Positions 59,178 to 64,000 of a stretch of DNA of 64,000 bases are shown here, piece after piece. Each line of letters starts with the position of its first letter. Position 1 is the stretch's first letter. The notes under the pieces are model-generated. The model did no database searches. It was not told the DNA's origin and saw only the letters and a list, made by a program, of their open reading frames with translations. The translations under genes and the position numbers were made by a program. Origin of the DNA: Streptomyces sp. GSL17-111 (GTDB taxonomy: Bacteria > Actinomycetota > Actinomycetes > Streptomycetales > Streptomycetaceae); the NCBI RefSeq assembly GCF_037911585.1, contig NZ_JBAJNS010000001.1, forward strand, positions 4,387,501 through 4,451,500, given 5' to 3'.

Positions 59178-60110
59178 ATGAGCGCCCCTCCCAGCCCACC
59201 GCACCGCGCCGGCTTCGCCTGCTTCGTCGGCCGCCCCAACGCCGGCAAGTCGACCCTGACCAACGCACTTGTGGGCACGAAGGTCGCGATCACCTCCAAC
59301 CGGCCGCAGACGACCCGGCACACGGTCCGGGGCATCGTGCACCGCGAGGACGCCCAACTCGTCCTGGTCGACACCCCCGGTCTCCACAAGCCCCGCACGC
59401 TGCTCGGGGAGCGGCTGAACGACGTCGTGCGCTCCACCTGGGCCGAGGTCGACGTCATCGGCTTCTGCCTGCCGGCCGACCAGAGGACCGGCCCCGGCGA
59501 CCGCTACATCGCCGCCGAGCTGGCCAAACTCAAGCGCACGCCGAAGGTCGCCGTCGTGACCAAGACCGACCTGGTGGACTCCAAGGCGCTCGCCGAGCAG
59601 CTCATCGCCGTCGATCGGATGGGCCGCGAACTGGGCATCGAGTGGGCCGAGATCGTGCCCGTCTCGGCCGTCGACGGCAGCCAGGTCTCGTTGCTGGCCG
59701 ACCTGCTCGCCCCGATGCTGCCCGAGAGCCCGCCGCTGTACCCGGACGGCGACCTCACCGACGAGCCGGAGCAGGTCATGGTCGCGGAGCTGATCCGGGA
59801 GGCAGCGCTGGAGGGCGTCCGTGACGAACTGCCGCACTCCATCGCCGTCGTCGTGGAGGAGATGCTGCCCCGCGAGGGCCGTCCCGCCGACCGGCCGCTG
59901 CTGGACGTGCACGCCAACCTGTACATCGAGCGGCCCAGCCAGAAGGGCATCGTGATCGGCCCGGGCGGCAAGCGGCTCAAGGAGGTCGGCAGCCGCTCCC
60001 GCACGCACATCGAGGCGCTGCTCGGCACCCCCGTCTTCCTGGACCTGCACGTGAAGGTCGCCAAGGACTGGCAGCGCGACCCCAAGCAGCTGCGCCGCCT
60101 GGGCTTCTGA
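59178..60110 (+). CDS. era: GTPase Era
   Basis: Ribosome-assembly GTPase that binds the 3' end of 16S rRNA. The 310-residue product has G1 GRPNAGKST (about residue 18), G3 DTPGLHKP, G4 TKTDL and a C-terminal KH domain (about 215-300; KGIVIGPGGKRLKEVG). ATG 59178 has GGGGGG and a possible GAGAAT -10 seven bases before. It converges with the TerB-like gene 34 nt later. Confidence 0.96.
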   Translation: MSAPPSPPHRAGFACFVGRPNAGKSTLTNALVGTKVAITSNRPQTTRHTVRGIVHREDAQLVLVDTPGLHKPRTLLGERLNDVVRSTWAEVDVIGFCLPADQRTGPGDRYIAAELAKLKRTPKVAVVTKTDLVDSKALAEQLIAVDRMGRELGIEWAEIVPVSAVDGSQVSLLADLLAPMLPESPPLYPDGDLTDEPEQVMVAELIREAALEGVRDELPHSIAVVVEEMLPREGRPADRPLLDVHANLYIERPSQKGIVIGPGGKRLKEVGSRSRTHIEALLGTPVFLDLHVKVAKDWQRDPKQLRRLGF

Positions 60111-60144
60111 CGCGGCGCCCCCGGGCGGGTCGGCTTGGCTCGGG

Positions 60145-60858
60145 TCAGCCGCGTTCGGGGGCCGCCACGAGCAGCGCCTGCGTCTGCTCCGGGGTGAACT
60201 CCAGCGCACTGCCGAGCGCGGTCAGCACCGCGCGTTCCCCCGGCGAGTACGGCCCGTCCGCCAGCGCGATGCGGGCACCCTGCAGCAGTAGGCCCACCCG
60301 CCCGGGCTCGGCGAGGTGCGGCACGAGGGGGCCGAGCACGGCGTGCAGCTCGATCTCGACGCCGACGCACGCCCCGGCGGAGGTGTCGCTCCGCAGCGCC
60401 GCGCACAGGGTGAGCAGCTGCTCCTCGGTGCAGTCCGGGTAGCCGGCCGCGTGCACGGACGCGACGGCCGCGCGGCGGGCCGCCGGGTGGTCGGTGCCGC
60501 CGATGGCCAGCGCGGCCAGCGCCACGCCCTGCACACCGTCGCGCAGCAGCGCGGCGAGCCGCGTCGTGGTCGGGTGCGTCAGTGCCTCGGGGCCGAAGTG
60601 CTCCCCGCAGGACGTGCACGCCAGGACCGGCTCCGTCGCGTTGCCCCGCAGCAGCGGCACGCCCAGCAGCTCCAGCCGCCGACGTCCGGTGCGCCGTTCG
60701 TAGTTGCGGTCGCCGCCGCACGCGGCGCAGAAGAACTCGCCGTCGGCCACGGTGGTCCACGCGGTGCGGACGCCGGTGCGCAGGCCCGTGCCCACACGCC
60801 CCCAGCCGTCCGCCGGGAGTGTCCCCCGGTGCCTGCCCGCCACGCGCAGTCCGCCCAC
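60145..60858 (-). CDS. TerB-like domain protein with zinc ribbon
   Basis: A 237-residue product with two CxxC pairs (CAAC about 49-52 and CTSC about 80-83), likely one zinc site, and a helical C-terminal region (about 95-237) resembling TerB (tellurite resistance B) domains. GTG 60858 is chosen for its GGAGG six bases upstream; the frame extends to 60921. Actual tellurite resistance should not be assumed; stand-alone TerB-like proteins are widespread in Streptomyces with unknown roles. Confidence 0.75.
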   Translation of the reverse strand: MGGLRVAGRHRGTLPADGWGRVGTGLRTGVRTAWTTVADGEFFCAACGGDRNYERRTGRRRLELLGVPLLRGNATEPVLACTSCGEHFGPEALTHPTTTRLAALLRDGVQGVALAALAIGGTDHPAARRAAVASVHAAGYPDCTEEQLLTLCAALRSDTSAGACVGVEIELHAVLGPLVPHLAEPGRVGLLLQGARIALADGPYSPGERAVLTALGSALEFTPEQTQALLVAAPERG

Positions 60859-60963
60859 GCCGCACCTCCGTCGCCCGGCCTCGTCGCCGGTGTCGCCACG
60901 CCAGGACGTGATGTTAACCACAGGGACGGGTCGGCGTCAGCCTCCAGTACCGGACAAAGTGGG

Positions 60964-60998
60964 GCCCCCGGCCGGAACCAGCGGTTCCGGCCGGGGGC
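60964..60998 (-). terminator. strong leuA terminator
   Basis: A 16-bp perfect stem (arms GGCCGGAACC and GGTTCCGGCC extended by GCCCCC/GGGGGC), with a 3-nt loop, beginning 46 nt after the leuA stop on the minus strand. Confidence 0.9.
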
Positions 60999-61044
60999 GT
61001 CGCCGGTCAGCGGCCGTCAGCGGCTGGACGGGCCGTCAACTTTT

Positions 61045-62763
61045 TCAGCGGGACGCGCGGTTGACGGCGGAGACGACGGCCTTGATGGAGGCGCGGGTGG
61101 TGTTGGCGTCGATGCCGACACCCCACAGGACCTGGCCGTCGATGGCGCACTCGATGTACGAGGCGGCCTGGGCGCTCGCGCCCTGGCTGAGCGTGTGCTC
61201 GACGTAGTCCAGCAGCCGCACGTCGATGCCGTTGCCGGCCAGCGCGTCGAAGAACGCCGAGATCGGGCCGTTCCCGGTGCCCGCCAGCACGGTCTGCTCG
61301 CCGTCGATGACGGCCTCCACGGTCAGCGCGTCGTGCCCGTCCTTGGTCGTCTCCGACTGGGCGCTGCGCAGGGCGAGCCGGCCCCAGGGGCGGTCGGGCG
61401 TCGGCAGGTACTCGTCGCAGAAGGCGTCCCAGATCTGCGACGGCGTGATCTCGCCGCCCTCGGCGTCCGTCTTCTCCTGGATGATGCGCGAGAACTCGAT
61501 CTGCATCCGGCGCGGCAGGTCCAGGTTGTGGTCGTTCTTCAGCACGTAGGCGATGCCGCCCTTGCCGGACTGCGAGTTGACCCGGATGACGGCCTCGTAG
61601 GAGCGGCCGACGTCCTTGGGGTCGATCGGCAGGTACGGGACCGTCCAGGGGATCTCGTCGACCGTCGTCCCCGCCTCGGCGGCCGAGGCCTCCATGGCCT
61701 CGAAGCCCTTCTTGATGGCGTCCTGGTGGGAGCCGGAGAAGGACGTGTAGACGAGGTCGCCGGCGTAGGGGTGCCGGGCGTGGACCTCCATCTGGTTGCA
61801 GTACTCGGCGGTGCGGCGCACCTCGTCGATCTGGCTGAAGTCGATCTGCGGGTCCACGCCCTGGGAGAAGAGGTTCATCCCCAGCGTGACCAGGTCGACG
61901 TTGCCGGTGCGCTCGCCCTGCCCGAACAGACAGCCCTCGACGCGGTCGGCGCCCGCCATCACCGCCAGCTCGGCGGCGGCCACCGCCGTCCCCCGGTCGT
62001 TGTGCGGGTGGGCGGACAGGCAGACGAACTCCCGCCGGGACAGGTTCCGCGACATCCACTCGAAGCGGTCCGCGTGGGTGGAGGGCGTGGAGCGCTCCAC
62101 GGTGGCCGGCAGGTTCAGGATGATCTCCCGGCCCTCCTCCGGCTGCCACACGTCCATCACGGACTCGCAGACCTCCAGCGCGAAGTCCAGCTCGGTGTCC
62201 GTGAAGATCTCCGGGCTGTACTGGTAGCCGAAGGAGGTGCGGTCGTCCAGGAGCTTGTCGGCGTACTCCATGACCAGGCGGGTGCCGTCCACAGCGATCT
62301 GCCGCACCTGCTCGCGGGTGCCGCGGAAGACGACGCGGCGGAACGTCGGCGCCGTCGCGTTGTACAGGTGCACCGTCGCCCGGCGCGCACCGACCAGCGA
62401 CTCGACCGTCCGCTCGATCAGCTCCTCGCGGGCCTGCGTCAGCACGGAGATCGTGACGTCCTCGGGGATCGCGTCCTCGTCGATGATCGACCGCACGAAG
62501 TCGAAGTCCGTCTGGCCGGAGGCGGGGAAGCCGACCTCGATCTCCTTGTAGCCCATGGCCACCAGCAGGTCGAACATCTTCCGCTTGCGGGCCGGGGACA
62601 TCGGGTCGATCAGGGCCTGGTTGCCGTCCCGCAGGTCGGTGGACAGCCAGCGCGGCGCCCGGGTGATCCGGCGGTCCGGCCAGGTGCGGTCGGGGATGTC
62701 CACGGCCTCGTACGGGCCGTACTTGCGGATCGGCATTCCCGAGGGCTGCTGGCGATTGCTCAT
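61045..62763 (-). CDS. leuA: 2-isopropylmalate synthase
   Basis: Condenses acetyl-CoA with 2-ketoisovalerate in the first committed step of leucine synthesis. The 572-residue product has the HMGL-like catalytic domain with DLRDGNQALIDPM near the start, the metal-binding HPHNDRGTA, and a C-terminal regulatory LeuA dimer domain for leucine feedback (about 440-560). The C-terminal region and length match the long actinobacterial form. The upstream leader holds a leucine-rich peptide gene and a terminator-like stem, indicating attenuation. Confidence 0.96.
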   Translation of the reverse strand: MSNRQQPSGMPIRKYGPYEAVDIPDRTWPDRRITRAPRWLSTDLRDGNQALIDPMSPARKRKMFDLLVAMGYKEIEVGFPASGQTDFDFVRSIIDEDAIPEDVTISVLTQAREELIERTVESLVGARRATVHLYNATAPTFRRVVFRGTREQVRQIAVDGTRLVMEYADKLLDDRTSFGYQYSPEIFTDTELDFALEVCESVMDVWQPEEGREIILNLPATVERSTPSTHADRFEWMSRNLSRREFVCLSAHPHNDRGTAVAAAELAVMAGADRVEGCLFGQGERTGNVDLVTLGMNLFSQGVDPQIDFSQIDEVRRTAEYCNQMEVHARHPYAGDLVYTSFSGSHQDAIKKGFEAMEASAAEAGTTVDEIPWTVPYLPIDPKDVGRSYEAVIRVNSQSGKGGIAYVLKNDHNLDLPRRMQIEFSRIIQEKTDAEGGEITPSQIWDAFCDEYLPTPDRPWGRLALRSAQSETTKDGHDALTVEAVIDGEQTVLAGTGNGPISAFFDALAGNGIDVRLLDYVEHTLSQGASAQAASYIECAIDGQVLWGVGIDANTTRASIKAVVSAVNRASR

Positions 62764-62800
62764 GGGGTGTGGGCTCCTGTCGCGGCGTGGCTTCTGCAGA

Positions 62801-62846
62801 AGGCCGACGGTGGCAGCACCGAACTCCGCGGGGAGGGGGTCGGCCT
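62801..62846 (-). promoter_or_regulatory. probable leuA attenuator hairpin
   Basis: AGGCCGAC (62801-62808) can pair with GTCGGCCT (62839-62846), enclosing a CGGTG/CACCG inner stem. It lies between the leader peptide stop and the leuA start. A 12-bp palindrome CTTCTGCAGAAG (62791-62802) overlaps its left arm and could form a competing stem. Confidence 0.6.
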
Positions 62847-62894
62847 CTACAGGCCCTCACCGCGGCGGCTAAGGAGAAGCAGCCCGAATCGCAT
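62847..62894 (-). CDS. leuL: leuA leader peptide (leucine-rich, 15 aa)
   Basis: On the minus strand, ATG 62894 opens a 15-codon frame encoding MRFGLLLLSRRGEGL then TAG (62847-62849). It has five leucines, four in a row, the classic sign of ribosome-mediated attenuation. Among the Leu codons two are CTT, which is rare in this GC-rich genome; CTC and CTG are also used. A TACGCT at 62904-62909 (read on the minus strand) is a good -10, placing the start of the transcript a few bases before this ATG. It stands 131 nt from leuA. The symbol follows common usage. Confidence 0.75.
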   Translation of the reverse strand: MRFGLLLLSRRGEGL

Positions 62895-62964
62895 GATGGC
62901 GGTAGCGTAACCGAGCGTTCCCGGCCCTGCGGAACCTGTATCAATATGCGAGACCTGTCATGCC

Positions 62965-62993
62965 TTCACACGGTGCGTACGGTCGGTTACCGT
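62965..62993 (+). promoter_or_regulatory. promoter of emfourin-like gene, leaderless
   Basis: TTCACA (62965-62970), 17 bp, TACCGT (62988-62993). The -10 ends 7 nt before ATG 63000. It is divergent from the leuA leader promoter. Confidence 0.7.
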
Positions 62994-62999
62994 GAGGAT

Positions 63000-63263
63000 A
63001 TGGACATTACCGTCATCCGTACCGGCGGCCAGGGCGGCCGCCCCCGCCGGGCCACCCTCCGGACGTCCGACCCGGAGCTGACCGAGCTGGCCCGCACCGC
63101 CGTGGCCGAGGGTCACGAGACGCCGCCGGTCGGGGTGCCGGAGGGGTTCAACTACGAGATCACCGTGGACGACGCCTCCGTCTACTGCGCCGACCCCCGG
63201 CTCACGTCCGCCCAGTCCTCGCTGATCACGGCCGTCCTCCACGCGGCGGAGCGGCCGGAGTAG
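63000..63263 (+). CDS. protealysin inhibitor emfourin-like small protein
   Basis: Emfourins inhibit M4-type metalloproteases such as protealysin. The 87-residue product begins ITVIRTGGQGGRPRRATL and has YEITVDDASVYCADPRLTSAQ and LITAVL, matching my memory of actinobacterial proteins given this name, but I cannot search to confirm. No M4 protease gene is in the window; such inhibitors often sit beside one. The leaderless ATG 63000 follows a good promoter. The earlier in-frame starts are not supported. Confidence 0.6.
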   Translation: MDITVIRTGGQGGRPRRATLRTSDPELTELARTAVAEGHETPPVGVPEGFNYEITVDDASVYCADPRLTSAQSSLITAVLHAAERPE

Positions 63264-63362
63264 CGGGGTCCGCCCCGCGCACCCGCGTCGCCTGCCCCGC
63301 ACCCCACGCCCGCGCACCCGGGGCACGGAGACGCGGGCGCGCGGCGGCTGCGAAGATGGGGC

Positions 63363-64000
63363 CATGAGCCTGTTCCGCGACGACGGCATCGTGCTGCGTA
63401 CCCAGAAGCTGGGCGAGGCGGACCGCATCATCACCCTCCTCACCCGGGGCCACGGCCGGGTGCGGGCCGTGGCCCGGGGGGTGCGTCGGACGAAGTCGAA
63501 GTTCGGCGCCCGGCTGGAGCCCTTCTCCCACGTGGACGTGCAGTTCTTCGCCCGGGGGAGCGAGCTCGTCGGGCGCGGACTGCCCCTGTGCACGCAGACG
63601 GAGACGATCGCGCCGCACGGCCGGGGCATCGTCACGGACTACGCCCGCTACACCGCCGGCACGGCCATGCTGGAGACGGCGGAACGCTTCACCGACCACG
63701 AGGGCGAGCCGAACGTCCAGCAGTACCTGCTCCTGGTGGGGGGCCTGCGCACACTGGCCGCCGGGGAGCACGCGCCGGGGCTCGTCCTGGACGCCTTCCT
63801 CCTGCGCTCGCTCGCCGTCGGCGGCTACGCCCCCAGCTTCGACGCCTGCGCCCGGTGCGGCATGCCGGGCCCGAACCGTTTCTTCTCCGTCTCCGCGGGC
63901 GGCACCGTCTGCCCCGACTGCCGGGTGCCCGGCAGCGTCGTCCCCTCACCCGAGGCCGTCCGCCTGCTGGCCGCGCTGCTGTCCGGCGACTGGCCGACGG
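63363..64000 (+). CDS. recO: DNA repair protein RecO, N-terminal part (3' end outside window)
   Basis: RecO anneals single strands and helps load RecA in the RecFOR pathway. The visible 212 residues hold the OB-fold (1-about 85; DDGIVLRTQKLGEADRIITLLT, and GVRRTKSKFGARLEP) and the start of the helical domain with a zinc-type CARCGMPG...CPDC pair (about 161-182). ATG 63363 is preceded by GAAGAT ending 6 nt upstream, a weak leaderless-like arrangement. The gene is cut by the window end; family length is about 240-250 residues. Confidence 0.93.

Noticed and set aside
62791..62802. CTTCTGCAGAAG palindrome as a regulator operator
   Set aside because: It lies inside the transcribed leuA leader and fits an RNA stem better; no matching site was seen elsewhere in the window.

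Overview
This window is a stretch of chromosome from a very GC-rich actinomycete, almost certainly a Streptomyces or a close relative. The reasons are the extreme third-position GC bias, frequent GTG starts, and the gene order ndk-mreBCD-pbp2-rodA ... RNase E-rplU-rpmA-obg-proB-proA ... nadD-LCP-rsfS ... comEA-comEC-holA ... lepA-rpsT-hemW-hrcA-dnaJ ... phoH-ybeY-era-leuA-recO, which is the core-genome layout of that genus. I see no insertion sequences, prophage, integrase, CRISPR array or secondary-metabolite cluster. Long antisense frames are common but behave as GC-bias shadows.

Layout. 1-7 kb: the end of ndk, then the sporulation/cell-wall operon mreB, mreC, mreD, pbp2 and rodA. 7-15.6 kb: a two-protein radical-SAM module (B12-binding-type radical SAM enzyme plus a DUF2344 partner), a GNAT-like protein, a giant RNase E/G with long disordered arms, then rplU, rpmA and obg. 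17-26 kb: a membrane-anchored teichoic-acid-polymerase-like protein on the minus strand, proB and proA with a small unknown gene between them, two related single-pass membrane proteins, an M48 peptidase and a tiny membrane protein. 26-33 kb: nadD, a divergent LCP-family protein, rsfS, a phosphatase, two identical tRNA-Ala(GGC) genes, a membrane protein and a DegV protein. 33-43 kb: comEA/comEC, holA, two small genes, an acyl-CoA synthetase, lepA and rpsT. 43-52 kb: hemW, DUF3097, an MBL hydrolase, hrcA-dnaJ under a CIRCE operator, NMO, rsmE, HIT and RNase Z. 52-64 kb: a divergent GH4/PfkB sugar pair, phoH-ybeY-CNNM, a lipoprotein, a cytidine-deaminase-like pseudoenzyme, era, a TerB-like protein, leuA with a leucine-rich leader peptide, an emfourin-like protein and the start of recO.

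The genes act mainly in cell-wall elongation and spore wall assembly (mre operon, LCP protein, MreB-linked membrane proteins), RNA processing and ribosome biogenesis (RNase E, Obg, Era, YbeY, RsfS, RsmE, RNase Z, LepA, r-proteins), proline and leucine synthesis, and protein quality control. Regulatory signals are rich for a housekeeping region. At least fourteen genes have a -10 hexamer ending 7-8 nt before the start codon, which implies leaderless mRNAs. leuA has an apparent attenuator, and hrcA has a full CIRCE box. Long GC-rich hairpins end most transcription units. I did not find a clear new multi-gene system. The best leads for new biology are the radical-SAM/DUF2344/RNase E neighbourhood, the paired membrane proteins at 22.8-24.7 kb, the active-site-poor LCP protein, and the 37-bp divergent GH4/kinase promoter.
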